The position numbers were made by a program, and so were the translations under genes. The notes under the pieces were generated by a model. The model had not been told where the DNA came from. It searched no databases and worked only from the letters and a program-made list of their open reading frames with translations. Below, one piece after another: positions 48,237 to 61,039 of a DNA stretch of 64,000 bases (position 1 is its first letter; the number at the start of each line of letters is the position of its first letter). Source of the DNA: Loxodes magnus (Eukaryota > Ciliophora > Karyorelictea > Loxodida > Loxodidae). The stretch covers positions 37,473 to 101,472 of the forward strand of contig CAMPDV010001564.1 in the NCBI GenBank assembly GCA_946699065.1. The letters are read 5' to 3'.

Positions 48237-50674
48237 TCATTTATAATTGGATAGCTAAAAAATGTAATATTCTCCTAAAAAGCTTTCTAACCTTTCTGAC
48301 TGTTCTATTATATTCCATTTCAGGTATTTCACTTCTTAAACTTATCTTTTCACTAATAAATAGACGCTCTTTCTAAATATTAATAATGCTATTGCAACTC
48401 TAATATATACAAGTGAGTTTAAACACGGCTTTACCTGTTAGATGATAGCAAAGTATTTCTTAGGAATGACATTTATTTTGTTAGACTTATTAGATACCTC
48501 AAATATTTTTGATATCTTGTTCCATAATGAAATCTAAAATTCTTCTCTATTAGTAGAGCAAACTATCCATCTATCCAATATCCAGGCATTGCCAAGCATT
48601 AGTTAAATAATAGCTAAGTATGTCTCAATAGCTTTTATTAGCTATTATGTCTATTTTATTTGTTTGATTAGCATCCTTAAGTCTATTACGTAAGATATGA
48701 AAGCTATAATTTATCTCCATTTGCTAGAGATTCCTAATTATTAGTTTAATTTAGTTAGAGAAGAAAGAAAGAAAGAAGCAGGTTATAGTTTAATTAGGCT
48801 TTTGAAATTTTTACTAGCCCTCATTTCCAATTCGATCTCATTTATTAGATCATCTAAAATTACAGCATGAACGATCTTAAATCTACTTTCATAAGACATA
48901 CCCATAGTAGTAGATTCAAGGCTAATTAATAACCCTTTAGATGTATTAGTTAGGTATTTCTAATTTAAAGTCTTAGATAATTTAGTTAATATATCCTATA
49001 AACCAGCTTTAAACCCTATTTACTTATATATAAATCTAAGTAATTCTAATTAAATATTATTAATAGGTAATAAATAAGCAGGCTATTATCTTCAATTTAC
49101 TAAATGCATATGATATTTCCTCTTTGGTTGCTTCTTAATTGAGTTAAGTTGTATGGTTATGGAATAGATTAGTCTTTTAATCTAATGCCTAGGCTTTTGA
49201 TAGCTATCAAATCTTTTTAAACACTAATTTTGGTATGTTAGCTTGCTTAAAGAGTTCTAGTCTTTTTTGACTAAGGAATTAATTTTATTATATGCATAAA
49301 AGTTTAATTTTCTAGATCAAACTAAAGGAACAATTCAAAAAGCTATGTCTAATAATAAAGCTTATATAACATAAAGTCATATTAGCCATAGAACCTTAAG
49401 ATACTTCTTTGTATCTAAAGAATTTACTTAGCTTGTTTTCTATTTATAGTAGCAAAACTTTATATGGAATGAGATCTCTTTATAAATCACTCTTGATCTT
49501 TCTATTAATCATTATTAAACTCTTTATTTCATATTTTATGAAGTTTTATTTAGTTTTTTCAGAGAAATAGCTTTAAATGTTGCATTCTATTTAATGCGAA
49601 GTTGACCTATTCTGAAAAACTATGTTAAGAGCATTGCTAACTAATTAAATGTCTCAATTAGCCTAACAATTCTTATATTATTCTTTAGTTTTTAACTTTA
49701 GAGACTCTTTTAGGAATTTGCTTAACCTTGGAATATCTTTTAACATGCTTCTTACAGATAAATTTAAAGTCTATAATTTAATTTATTTGGTAGATAAAAC
49801 AGACCTTTAATGGCAATTACCTTGCTAAAGTGAGATCAATTTATTTATAAATAAGCAGCTTTAATTTTTTCATTCTCTACCTGAACTTTTTTTTGATTTC
49901 AAACATTTAAAAACCTTTCTATAACACATTCCTTTTAGCGAACTTATTCCTTATTTAATTCCACCATTACTCTCACATTTAACACTTTGGTTTATTAAAC
50001 TTATTATCCTACCTTATTATCCTAACTGATATAGACTTATATTAGTTTAAGATTATTTAAAAGCAGTGGAAGCTAAATATACATTAAGAATATGCTTTCA
50101 GCAAATAATTCCTTTTACTTATATGAACTGTATTCTATAATCTTCATACTATATTTATCTTCATTATCCTTATACTATTTATTTAAACCCTTCACTACTA
50201 TATCTTCATCAAGTATTAAGTTTTAAAGCTTACTATACCTGAAACATTTTATACCAGAGTAAAATTATTAAATTGAAATAAATAGAAAATATATCTCTTA
50301 TTATATTAGCCTTTCTAAATAACATCGTTAGGATAATTATAGCATATGTAACTTTTGTACTTCGGGTACTTTCTTTAAACCACTCAATTTAGGATTATCT
50401 GCCAATCACTTCTATTTATAAAATATGCCTATTTTATATCCCACCTTTTATATCCTTAATCTCTCACTTTTAGCTCTATCTTTATACTCCAAAGCTATTC
50501 AATCTCAGATTGTAATTCCACTGGAAGCTATCTAAGTTTAGTCTCTTTTTATTTTCCATTATCCTCTTTAATATTCTTCCAAACTAACTGAGTATAATAG
50601 ATACGAAGTATTTTAATATAACAGTGATATAAATAGCCTTCTATAGAAAGTATAGCATTTATATTAAAGTCCAT
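48237..50674 (-). CDS. Large protein of unknown function
   Basis: ATG 50,674 (MDFNINAILSIEGYLYHCY) to TGA 48,239-48,237, immediately followed by a second TGA. The frame has about seven TGA codons in some 800, clearly fewer than expected by chance, and reads a leucine/isoleucine-rich helical protein (LPVELQSEIEQLWSIKIEL; LLISLESTTMGMSYESRFK; INEIELEMRASKNFKSLIK). One frame change is needed near 50,230-50,255, where a 26-nt GT...AG segment (50,229-50,254) restores the frame exactly, giving about 803 residues. No family recognised; HEAT-like or other helical repeats are possible. It is divergent from the CNB gene, sharing a 284-bp promoter region. Confidence 0.55.
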
Positions 50675-50958
50675 ATTTATAAGCTATTAAGTATGTACTT
50701 TAAGTAAATACCCTTTTATATCATCATCTGCCTCTTTTCACTTTACCTTATGATTTTAATTTATACACCAATTATATTTTAACGTTCGCTAAAGAGGTAA
50801 AGAAGGAAGAATCAAATCTGAGAGTTTCCTTTCAAAGGAAGATGCATTAAGAAAGTCTTGATAGTTCTATAAAGGTGTAAGGAGGGGTAAACTTAGACTG
50901 AGTAAGGAATTAGTAAATTTTAGCTCCTAAAGGTAAGGAAATAAGTTCATTTTTATAA
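50675..50958. promoter_or_regulatory. Shared divergent promoter region
   Basis: 284 bp separate the start codons of the large unknown gene (minus) and the CNB gene (plus). The region is AT-rich but less so than other spacers. It is duplicated in inverted form near 42.7-42.9 kb, so the two genes may be co-regulated. No specific motif identified. Confidence 0.45.
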
Positions 50959-52386
50959 ATGGAAAGTAAGAAAAACAAATTAACTACACACTTCAAGCAT
51001 AAATCAGCTATATTATATCCATCTTATAATAGCTAAGACTCCTAGTTAAATTAAGCAATTTTGCATTAATAAAAATCAATTAGGATAAAGGGAATTTTGC
51101 AGAAAGGATTTCTATCTAAACTGATGAAGTTAAAATAGCCTTAGACTAATATTGAAAGGCTTATTAGAATACTGAAGAAATAGTTTAAGACGAAAAACGA
51201 ACTTGAAGAAGGAGGAAAACTGTTTGATTTAGTTTGAAAAGAGATCTCGATATTTAAAAATCTACCTCTTGAAAAGAAGCAAGAGCTTATATAGTATATG
51301 CGATACTAGGTATTTTAAGACTCAAGCATTGTTTTTAAGAAGGGAGATAAGGCATAAGACTTTTATATAGTGCTAAGTGGATACATATCGTTATATGAAG
51401 AAGTGATAGAATAGCTTGAGGGAAATGCACAAGTTAATATTAAGTAAGTCAATTGCTCAACACCAGGAATGTGCTTTGGGGAAAGAGGATTAATGATCAA
51501 CGCTCCCAGATCATTGAGTGCCAAAGCGATCGGAAGAACAGAGCTAATATCAATAAACAGAGATGAATTTATCTATCTACTGAGAAAAGATATAAAGATC
51601 TCCTGAGAAAATAAGCTTAAACATATCTTTTAAATAATCCCTGTAACATAGACATTAAGCAGAAATGTAATTGAAAAGGTTGGGTATTATTTTGTAGTAA
51701 TGCATTTCAAGAAGTAAAATGTCATTATAAAGTAAGGAGAATATGCTCAGTATTTGTATTGGATTTAGGTAGGAGAGTGCAAAACTTTAAAGACATTGAA
51801 TAAAAATGCTTAAACGAAAAAATAGTATGATCTTTAGTGCCTAAGTCAAGGATGTATGTTTGGCGAAGATTCTGTAATATATAACAAACCGATGGAAACA
51901 ACAGTCACAGCTGATAACGATGTAACTCTAATTGCAGTTTCAAAGGATAATTTTCAAAATTTACCTTCAGAAATAATTAATTTTGTCACTTAGAAAGCAA
52001 AAGAGCACTGGAATTTCAGAGAAAAAAGAATAGGAATCCATTAAAAATTATTGAAGTAGTAGTAAGTCTAAATTAGTTAGCATAATGCTGAGATTAATAA
52101 TAAGTTCATTTCAAAACTAGCAATAAAGGGCACTTAGTAGCAGCTAAATAGAATCTTTAGTAAAAAAGCTGAGCTAAAGGATATGTACCGTGGAAAAGAA
52201 AAAACTCCTCTAGTTTCTTAGCATAAAAGAGCGCTTTTTTAGCTGATTCATTAGCCCTAATTATCATTAAGTCATATTAAATAGAAGTCAGAAGGAAATC
52301 GAAGGGTTCTTGAGTGGTCAGAAAATATATCTCAATAGAAAATCGATCCAGCAATTCTCGGCTCATAAACGCTTTCTAATGCTTGA
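50959..52386 (+). CDS. Protein with two cyclic-nucleotide-binding domains
   Basis: ATG 50,959 (MESKKNKLTTHFKHKSAIL). First CNB domain at about residues 95-215: FKKGDKAQDFYIVLSGYISL, then a standard phosphate-binding cassette FGERGLMINAPRSLSAKA with the Glu and Arg that hold the cyclic phosphate. Second domain at about 235-345: IIKQGEYAQYLYWIQVGEC, then FGEDSVIYNKPMETTVTA, which lacks the Arg and may not bind nucleotide. The layout resembles PKA regulatory subunits, but no pseudosubstrate site is evident. TGA encodes Trp in FDLVWKE and KISWENK. The first later in-frame TGA is at 52,384-52,386 (475 residues); a neighbouring frame stays protein-like to about 52,680 (SRVKALQKNFQQHSAYLSK) and matches the duplicate there, so a tail reached through a short intron is possible. 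Confidence 0.88.
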
Positions 52387-52959
52387 AGCTCATAAACTTA
52401 CAACATATTTTCTCATGTCAAGAGTAAAAGCTCTTCAGAAAAATTTCCAACAACACAGCGCTTATTTATCAAAGTATAAAACTACGAAAGTTGTTGCAAT
52501 AAAAATACAGAAACAGAAAGTAACGAAATTGACCTAAAGGTAACAAGAGATAAGCGTATACTATTTAAAAATAATTTTCCATACTAAAGCGCAAGAGAAA
52601 AAAAAGTAATAGATCTCAGAAGTTTAGGTAATTAGCATAAAGAATACAAAGGAAGTTCTTGCATAATTGATGAATATTAAATAAACTTTTTATTTCTTAT
52701 GTCTTTTAAATTTTAAGAATAAAGATCTTAATATATAAACTTTCCCCTTTTGATGAATCACTTAAATGTTCTGCTTTTATACCCTTAAAAACGATTAAAT
52801 ACATAAGGATATTTATGGATAGTGTAAATTTATTGTATTTTATACTTCCTAACTTCATTTATCCAAATTATTGGCTATTATTAAAATACTTCATTCATGC
52901 TTTAAACTATTTTAAGTGCTTTTTTTGACCGATTTGTATAATGCAGGGTAAGCATTCAT
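52387..52959. other. 3' flank of CNB gene
   Basis: Possible C-terminal extension of the CNB protein up to about 52,680, then AT-rich spacer. Confidence 0.4.
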
Positions 52960-54560
52960 TAGCTCTATATTTCTTCTATTCACTAATGTTTCAAAAGAGA
53001 GATAGACTTCGAGATGCTAGAAGCTTATAAATAGTACTTGAAGAAACTCTCTTTTCCTTTCTTTGAAGCTAATACGGAATCATTCCCTTTTACTATTTAA
53101 GTCTACAGTTTTAATGAGACAGAAAGAGAGTAAAACTTAAATAATCACTTAGTATCTTAAAGCTTTAACCCTTACCTGCTTATATAAAGATAACCATTTT
53201 TAGTTAGACTGAAAGATAATAATTAAGATACTGGGTATACTTAAAATGCTAAGAGATAACCTTTCACTAAATGCTATAATTTCTCTTTTATAGACTTGAG
53301 CCAAAAACATCCTTAAAAAAAAGGAAGTTCTATAGCAATATCTCTGGTATAAAAAAATTTGTATAGGTTTGATTTTAAAGTTAAGATCCTAGCTTTATAG
53401 GAAATAAATTCTTTATATAGACAACTTAGTTAAAACGATTTTAATTAAGATATACTGAAGTTAATCTTGCTAATGAGATGTATAGGATTAAATAGCATGC
53501 CACTCTTAAAATTATATGCAAATCAACTAAATATGCTAAAGCTTGGTCTATCTTATAAGTAATTACTTTTAATAGGCAATTAATAAGTTAACTAAGTCCT
53601 TTTGACTCTGTAGTGTAGAGAATTTGGCAATATCTCAATGCTTCTGAGCAAGACGTTAGAAGTTATTTCTCATACTTTTAGCAGTCTGAGATAAAATTTA
53701 GTTTAATCATAGGTAATAAATTTGTAGCTTAATACTTGGAACTTCCTTAGAGAGATTCCAAATTAAATTACTTATTTTTTAACGCCTTACAGCTTTCAGA
53801 TATTCCAATAAGGTAATAATCTGTATTAAACCTTTATTATAAGGAAGAGGCTTAACTGGTAATGTTCGATTTGCTTCATCATGTATAGCTTATTATGATT
53901 ATATATAAAATGGTACCTAAGAAACAATATGATTCTTCAACAAATCCTGATAATTAGCCAGACCTTTTTAGCTACTTTTATCTGCTACAATGGACAATTA
54001 GAAGTTAATAAAAGAAGTTTAAGACATTAAATAAATAACCTAATCTGTTAAATGAATAAAATCCTTAGAGACAATAAAACTAGCACACATCTTCTTAAGA
54101 GGTGGAAAAATAAAATAATCAGATCGAATGGAATTTAAGACAAAAGTTTGACCAGAGATCAATTAATTTGAGCAAATTCAACTTAATTTACAGTCAGATC
54201 CAGAATCGAGAGGAGTGCAGAATCCGTCTTCTCCTATTAGAAAATAGAAAAAAGATATTGATATTGTAAAAAGCACGGGTACTAGGTAAACCAATGCTAT
54301 AGATTCAAGAGAAAATAATATTACGAAACAAAAAGATAGATACAAAATCTATTTAAGATCTATTGCACACCAAACGGAAGAATATATCAAAAAAATTTTA
54401 ACCTTATGTAGAAGCTCCATAGATTACACATGTACTGAGACATTTTGAGAGATGATAAGTAGGATTTGATTCCCAAGCAGTAGCAAGAGGACAAAATAGG
54501 CAATTTATAAGAATTTACTATCCGGAAAAATCAGATGAATATGACATCGAAGATTTCTGA
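52960..54560 (+). CDS. Probable protein of unknown function
   Basis: From about 53,000 one plus-strand frame has almost no TGA for 300 codons and reads KREIDFEMLEAYKQYLKKLS, TESFPFTIQVYSFNETERE and EVISHTFSSLRQNLVQSQV. Near 53,900 the coherent frame changes to one starting MVPKKQYDSSTNPDNQ (ATG 53,910) that runs to TGA 54,558-54,560 with a single internal TGA and a polar C-terminus ending EKSDEYDIEDF. This may be one gene with a short intron near 53.9 kb, or two adjacent genes, the second of 216 residues. The start of the first part is not fixed. No domain recognised. Confidence 0.5.
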
Positions 54561-55121
54561 TAAGAAAAAACCTTTACGAAGTCTGATTAACGATAAAAAA
54601 AAAGGTGAAATCACTTTAATAAATTATGTTATGTTATCTATTTTAATTTTTTTCCCGCTACTAGAATTTTAACTAAAATTTTCAATTTAAAATCCTTTTT
54701 CCAAAAATAAAAATTTGAAATACCGTTACATATTTACATTCTAAGCAACTCTAGTTATTTTAAACTATTTAAATGAAATTTATATTGTTCTTTATTTAGC
54801 TTCATAGAGTCAGCTTTTATTAATTTCATTTTCAGTCCCTTCTAGTTTAAAGGGGCATTTTAACTTAAAAATCATAACTAAAACCTTATGCTTATTTATC
54901 TCCCTTGAGTTTTAAATTCGCCTAAGATTGTAAATTAATGCATGAATAAGGATTTTTTTCTTTAGTTAAAACCAGAAATTTATATTTTGGATTTGCTTAT
55001 TCAGGAAGAAACTAAACTTCGGTTTATCTAGATGTCTTTTAGATTCTAAGAGTATCAAGACTTTTAGGTCGATAAAGTTTGATTTTTACTTTGATTTTAA
55101 AATTTAACTTAAATATATAAA
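54561..55121. other. AT-rich spacer
   Basis: Nothing recognised; upstream region of the RING/B-box gene. Confidence 0.5.
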
Positions 55122-57335
55122 ATGTAAAGCAACTGTAAGATATGTAACAATACTTTTAACGAAATTGATCACCTTCCTAAGAAACTTAATTGTGGCTGCA
55201 CTTTTTGCTTATTGTGTATTTCTATAGAAGAAACTTCATTCACTTGTCCTATAGATGGTTAAATAAATGAAGCAAATCCTGACTAGTTACAGACTGATTA
55301 TGAGATGATTCAAGATTTATAGTTCTAAATTAAAAAGGTAATGAAAGATTCTATTCCAGTGACTAAATCGCTTGAAAACACCTTCATTCCTTTATTGTCT
55401 AAACTTCCTTAGTAAATAGTAAGAAAATCATGGCATCAACAGACAATTAATATGAAATTAAATGAAAGCAAGGCATGCTAGAATCATTCTAACATATAAG
55501 TAGAGCTATTTTGCTTACCATGTGATATCTATATTTGCCATAAATGCACCTTTTAAAACCATAAAGGACATGACTACCATGAAGTTTCTATTGCTACAGA
55601 AATGTTTCGATAAGATCTTCAGGAAATATTAAACTATCTCGATGATCAAAAGTCTAGCTATCTGCAAAATATTCAATATGCGAACTAGTAACTCACTAAT
55701 CTGTGTGATTTCGAACGAGCTTATATATAGGAGCTTCATAGTGTGTATAGTAAAGTTAAATCATAAATAAAGAGTAAATACATAAGCTTAAGTGAGAGTG
55801 TTAAGCTTAATACTCAAAAAGAGTTTTGAAGGATAGAATATCAAAAAGCAAGGCTTTGGCAATAAGTTGATGCTATCAATAATATCAATTAATAAAAAAC
55901 TGAAAGCGATATCAAAAAATTAAAATAGACTATTTAATTGGCAAAACAATAAGCAGAAGCCTAAAGCTATATAGATCTGTCTCTTCATTTAAATCAGGAG
56001 GTAAATAAAAAGGTGATACTATCTTAACTTTTTTCTGATGCTAATAAGGAGTAACACGCAGAGCATTAGCTGTAGATGAGTGCGATAAAAAAACAAATAA
56101 ACGAAAAGCAGTCGTTAGTTTAAAGGTGCATGGATACTATTAACTAGTTAAAGAGTTAAAAGAAAAGCATGTAAGAAGAGATCAATAAAGTTATGTTCTT
56201 CATTTTAACCTAAATGAATAAGTAAGCAGGAGACTATTTGTAGCAGTTTATTGACAATCTCATAGATTACTCTTACATCCATACGGGAAAGAATGGATAA
56301 AGCATGATTACTCCTTTAAATATTCCAATATATGAAGTCACTTTTTTTAAGCAGCATAATAAGAAGAAAACAGCTGAGTATAAATATAACTTTTTAATGG
56401 ATTTTTTTACAAAAATAGAAAGAGAACCAAGAATTTCTCTGGGATGTAGATTTCTTTAAATAAATAATAACTAATATATCATTTCAGGAGGGAAGCTATT
56501 CTAGCAGGAACTGACATACGTCGAAGATGTATATGGAGAAACGATGCAAAGTCAGTAATATCCTTCGATATATCCAAGATACAACCATGGAATATGCTAT
56601 TTTAATAACTTGGTATACTTTATATCTGGATTATACTATGAAAAAATAAAGTAAGTCAACTCTGAATGTTTTAACATAGCTGAAAAGAAATGCTACAGCA
56701 TTGCTCAGATACCCCATCCTACACATAGTTGTGGAGTTAGCGCAATTAAATAATATATGTATGTTTTCGGAGGAATAAGTTCATATGATTAAGCCAGCGA
56801 TTTAATTTAAGTATATAGTCCTTAAAATGATCAATGAGATGTGGTTAATAAAAAGCTTCCAATGCCAATGGCATGTTCTTCGATAATCTGAAACAGCAAT
56901 GAAATATTAATTTTATCATAAGTTCCTCTTAGCGAGTCAAGTAAAGGTTCAACCTTAAAGTTTTTTAAAAACTTAATAAAGGAAAATTCAAGCATTTCAA
57001 AAATTTATTCATTTAGTTCAAGCTAAATTGAAACAGAAAGCACTGAAAAGGAAATTCTTGAAGACATTGATTTTAGATTCCAGCCAATAAAAGTATAAAA
57101 CACAATATATTTCCATCTAAGTAGCGGAGAACTAGGAATTTTTGACTTTTAGAACGAAAAATTAAATAAAAAGCAAGCAAGTTCTGTAGTTTAATTTATT
57201 TTTTCCTCTTTAACTTTCTAATCCAGGTCTCAAAGAACCATAAAACACTTCAAAGCAGAGTATAAATTCATAAATTAAAAAACTTTAAACTCATCATAGG
57301 AGCTAAATCAGTAATCCAATTCTCTTATCTACTGA
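55122..57335 (+). CDS. TRIM-like protein: RING, B-box, coiled coil, kelch
   Basis: ATG 55,122 to TGA 57,333-57,335, 737 residues in one frame. RING finger at 5-55: C-x2-C (CKIC), LNCGCTFCLLC, then CPID. The usual His is replaced by Cys and the last Cys by Asp, both possible zinc ligands. B-box type 2 at about 115-160 (CQNHSNIQVELFCLPC, then CHKC, then paired His). A long Gln-rich coiled coil occupies about 170-360. The C-terminal half is a kelch propeller (YIISGGK, VYFISGLYY, YVFGGISSYDQ, NDQWDV with TGA as Trp). By analogy it is an E3 ubiquitin ligase that self-associates through the coiled coil and selects substrates through kelch. TGA encodes Trp three times (FWRIEY, NDQWDV, IIWNSN). The full-length, intact frame makes it a firm call. 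Confidence 0.92.
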
Positions 57336-57834
57336 TTTTTTCTAGCTAGAAAATGTTAATAGTTAGCTCATTATAAGCGAGCTGCTTAATATGCGATTGT
57401 TTATTTAACTTATAAAAATTTAAAATTTACCACTACAATACCTAGAAATGGAACTTCTAGTAAAGCTCTTTTTCGTCAGATTACAGTTAAATATAAAAAA
57501 CAATGTTCCTTTAAAATCCATCATCCTATACTTTAAAGCTATAATCCTTTCTTATTGAAGCATATCAAACTTAAGCAAAAATTAATTATTTTTCTATGTT
57601 TTTTCTTGTATCAGAAAGTGAGGAACTACTTCCTATTTTTTCATTCATCATAGCTTTTGATTATTCTATCTACACTCATTAAAGCATGACTAATTAGGTT
57701 TGATATGCTTACCTTTTCAAAAAGTAATCCAATCTTAATTAAAATGAGTAAATAAGAAATTGGACTAAAAATTAAATTTCTTAGCAAAAAGTGTAAGAAA
57801 GTAAAAACTAATAATTGTAGCCTTTTTTTGTTTG
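57336..57834. other. Spacer
   Basis: AT-rich 3' flank of the TRIM-like gene; nothing recognised. Confidence 0.5.
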
Positions 57835-58665
57835 ATTCCTTACTTGTTAATAAGCACGAAACCCTTCCTAACTTGTGCTATCATCAATTCTCAATACTGC
57901 TATATCCGGAGCGAAATACTATTAATGTTATAAAACTAGAAACCAAAAATTAGAATTTTCTTGATTTTAAATCAAAGTCAAGCCTTTCGATAAATTCTCC
58001 AGATCTACTCAGCTCTCTAATAAGGAAATAATTACATTTGGTGGATATAATGAAGGTAAAGGAGATGAAGATTGAGTATTATAAGTGAAGATAAAGTTAT
58101 GAAATTCAGTATTTAAGTAAAAAGATTTGGTACGTTTATTTGCTTTCATAGATAGCATTGCTAAATATTTATTTTTGGAGGAAATGGAGATTCATACTTA
58201 CAAGAATGTGAAACCTTTAATATAAAAGCACATGAATCTAAAAAAATAAGTGACATGTCTTAAAGAAAGGAAGGATCAAGTGGTCAATATATTTAAGATG
58301 ATATTTACATTTTTGGAGGTTATGAAAGTGGAGAAAAAAACTTAATTAAGTATCTAATATTAAATATGATTAATGAAGAATTCTAAAAGTGAGACTAATT
58401 TAGACGGGATATCCTTAAACAGTAAAATTTTTAAATTAAATATACATTTTCAGAGAAGAGGATGGAGATATTGAAATTTTTATTATAAGCAAAATTGCTC
58501 AATCAGAAAAGTAAGAAAACTTAAAAGTAATTGACGTTTGCGCTTAAGTTACGAATAAGAAGATATATATAATTGATAAGAGCCGCCTCTATATATACCA
58601 CTTGAAAACATTAAAATGGAAAATTAAGGAAATTAAGTCACTGCAATCAAAAGTCAGACAATTTT
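57835..58665 (+). pseudogene. Kelch gene copy 3, decayed
   Basis: Plus-strand relative of the gene at 46.3-47.2 kb: LLVNKHETLPNLC near 57,845, LYPERNTINVIKLE near 57,910, ITFGGYNEGKGDE near 58,035, IFGGNGDSYLQECETFN near 58,175, YIFGGYE near 58,310 and AQSEKQENLKVIDVCAQ near 58,500 are all present and colinear. At least three frameshifts separate these blocks. It is more diverged from the intact gene than the 21-kb copy, so it is probably older. Confidence 0.75.
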
Positions 58666-59529
58666 TTTCAAATTTATTTAAAGGATTTAGAATAATTTAA
58701 GCTTAATAAAAAATATATAGGCAAATTTATTAAAACCCCTTTCAATTTTATCTGCTTTTCAATTAAAAAAAATTATTTAAGATCTTTTCAAACCAAGAAA
58801 CATTAATAGGCTATATATAAAATTTAATCTATAGAGCTTTAAGTTGATCTAATATCTTTAAGGAAAAAGTTATATTAAAGGTAACTTAAAAAGTGTATAA
58901 ATTTAATTAATTTTTGGAAATTTAAGTTCATTTTTCAAGTATGAATCATATTGTCTAAAATCATAGCTAAAATCTATTAAAAATAATTACATTGTAAAAT
59001 TGTAGTGTTGCAGACTATATATAATGAAATGACTTAGTCCCAAAATTTTTTAAACAAAAGTTGAAGTTTTAAGTTAAAAAATTATATATCTAGCTTCAAA
59101 AGTGGTAAAGCTTGACGAAACCTAAATTTTCGAAAAGAAAACCTAGATTTGATGATTAATTTTTTATTTTTGCTTAAAGGATAAAATTTATAAACAAAAT
59201 AGAAAATTTAGCTATCAATCTTTTATTTTTATCTCTTGTATATAATGGTTTTCTTAGTATGTATATACTTATTAAATCTTTAGCTATTTCCTTACATCAA
59301 ACACAAACAGGTTTTCTCAAAAATTATTTAATTTTTTTTCTAAATATTTGGTACTTTTACCATATTGCTAAGTTCTATTTACTTGGCTTCTCAACTAAAG
59401 ACTATAAATGTTGAAATAATGAGGTAAGTTATTATATAACAATTCCTTTGGACTCTCTTTTCATTTACCTTCACTTATTTATGTTCTTTAAGGATAAAAT
59501 TTTTTAATTTTAAGATGGTTTAAATATCC
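58666..59529. other. AT-rich spacer
   Basis: Nothing recognised on either strand. Confidence 0.5.
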
Positions 59530-60215
59530 TACAAGCTGTTTCCTTTATCAAGTGAATATCTTATCCCTATATAAGAGTATTATATAATAATAGAGTATCC
59601 CATTATCTTTATATCATGAATTACGAACGCTTCAAACCTTAATTTTAGATTCCTTAATTAAGCATGTTTTATATACTCTTCTTTAACTTATAACATTGAT
59701 ATACTAAGAGTCTCTTATATAAGACTTTGAATAATTATTTAAAACCTGGCTATTTAATTTCTAGATTCCTTTATATCTTAAGAAGCTTTAGTTAAAAGAA
59801 GTTAGGTTAAAAATCAATATTTAGAAACTATTACTTGAAGAGTAATAATACATGATTGTTAGTGACTCTAGGGAATGATATAGGATTGAACTATGATTGA
59901 AATATTATACTTCAGTTAGCCTTTCAAGGAAATTATGGAGCTAGATAACTTTGTTTAAGAATAAATCTCCAAAATAGATTCTAAATAGAAATGCTAATAG
60001 AGACTTATTAATTAAATTAAGCTAGCTTATTTTACCATTCGAGTGAGAAGAACAATAAAATAGGCAGAATATATTAAGGTATGACTTGATAATTCAATTA
60101 GTTGCAAGAGTAGAACAACATGAGTTAGCTGTCATTGTTGCATTTCAAACCTTGGAAAAAGTCGTAGAGTAATTAATCAGTTTTAAAGAGCAAATGAAAA
60201 GGTATTTTTATTAAT
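59530..60215 (+). CDS. Possible helical protein of unknown function
   Basis: One plus-strand frame reads continuously as a leucine-rich helical protein (LYHELRTLQTLILDSLIKHV, LYLKKLQLKEVRLKINIQK, VARVEQHELAVIVAFQTLEK, ending LISFKEQMKR near 60,210). It contains three in-frame TGA codons. The start is not fixed. Beyond 60,215 a different frame is protein-like (LLDLKLQLFKLLSDHKNN, to about 60,520), perhaps after an intron beginning GTATTT. Confidence 0.35.
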
Positions 60216-61039
60216 TCATTTATCATAAAAATAGCATTCTTTATTAGATCTCAAACTGCAGCTTTTTAAGTTATTAAGCGACCATAAAAATAACTAGAAC
60301 TAAATTAATTTATTTTTGAATCAATAATCAAGTTTGACTGATTATAGCTAATATTCTAATATTGAAGCATTCTTAATAAAAATATCTTAAGAGACTGTAT
60401 TTTAGCTTAAGAATTTGTTTAATTCTTATCTATAATGCTACTGTGAAAAACATCCTCAAAGGCTTTGTTTATTAATTACGCTGTCTGCAAAAGTAAGCCA
60501 TTTTAAATTATATTGATAGAGTCAACAACTGTATTAGCATGTTAAATACTTTAACTTCTTATTTTAATATTTGCCTTTATAATTATTTCAGAGTATGGTA
60601 GTTAATTTCTAAATATAAGAAGAAGGTATAATAATGTAAAGATGGTGCTTAAATAAGTTCGCAGTCGTGATTTGTTAATGGAGATATGCAGTCCAAATTA
60701 CAATCCTGTAGAAGCTAATGAAGGGAATGATATCTGAGCATTTCTTATTTTTTATCGAATTGAATAAGAAATTTAGTAATACTTGTAATAAAAGCTTTGG
60801 TCTAAACAAGTGATTTCATATACATACATTATTAGAATCTGAATTTTTAAACTCTTCTTTCAAAAACCTATGAAGGCATAATACTTACTTTATTTTTGGT
60901 AGCCATAAATTTATAATGAAGTGATCTTAGTTCTCTATTGAAAGAGTATCAAAGGAATATAATTAAGTATGAATTATAAAATTGATAGCCTGAATAATAA
61001 ATATAGCTATAAATCAATTAACTAAAATGTATCATAACT
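60216..61039. other. Unresolved, possibly continuation of the preceding gene
   Basis: Partly protein-like on the plus strand (to about 60,520), then AT-rich. No domain recognised. Confidence 0.3.

Noticed and set aside
48996-49023. A possible 28-nt intron in the large minus-strand gene
   Set aside because: Another frame runs through this position without needing it, joining protein-like sequence on both sides.
48300-50200. Plus-strand frame reading as a multi-pass membrane protein
   Set aside because: The hydrophobic reading is the complement of a Lys/Glu/Leu-rich minus-strand protein that has a good start, few TGA codons and a double TGA stop.
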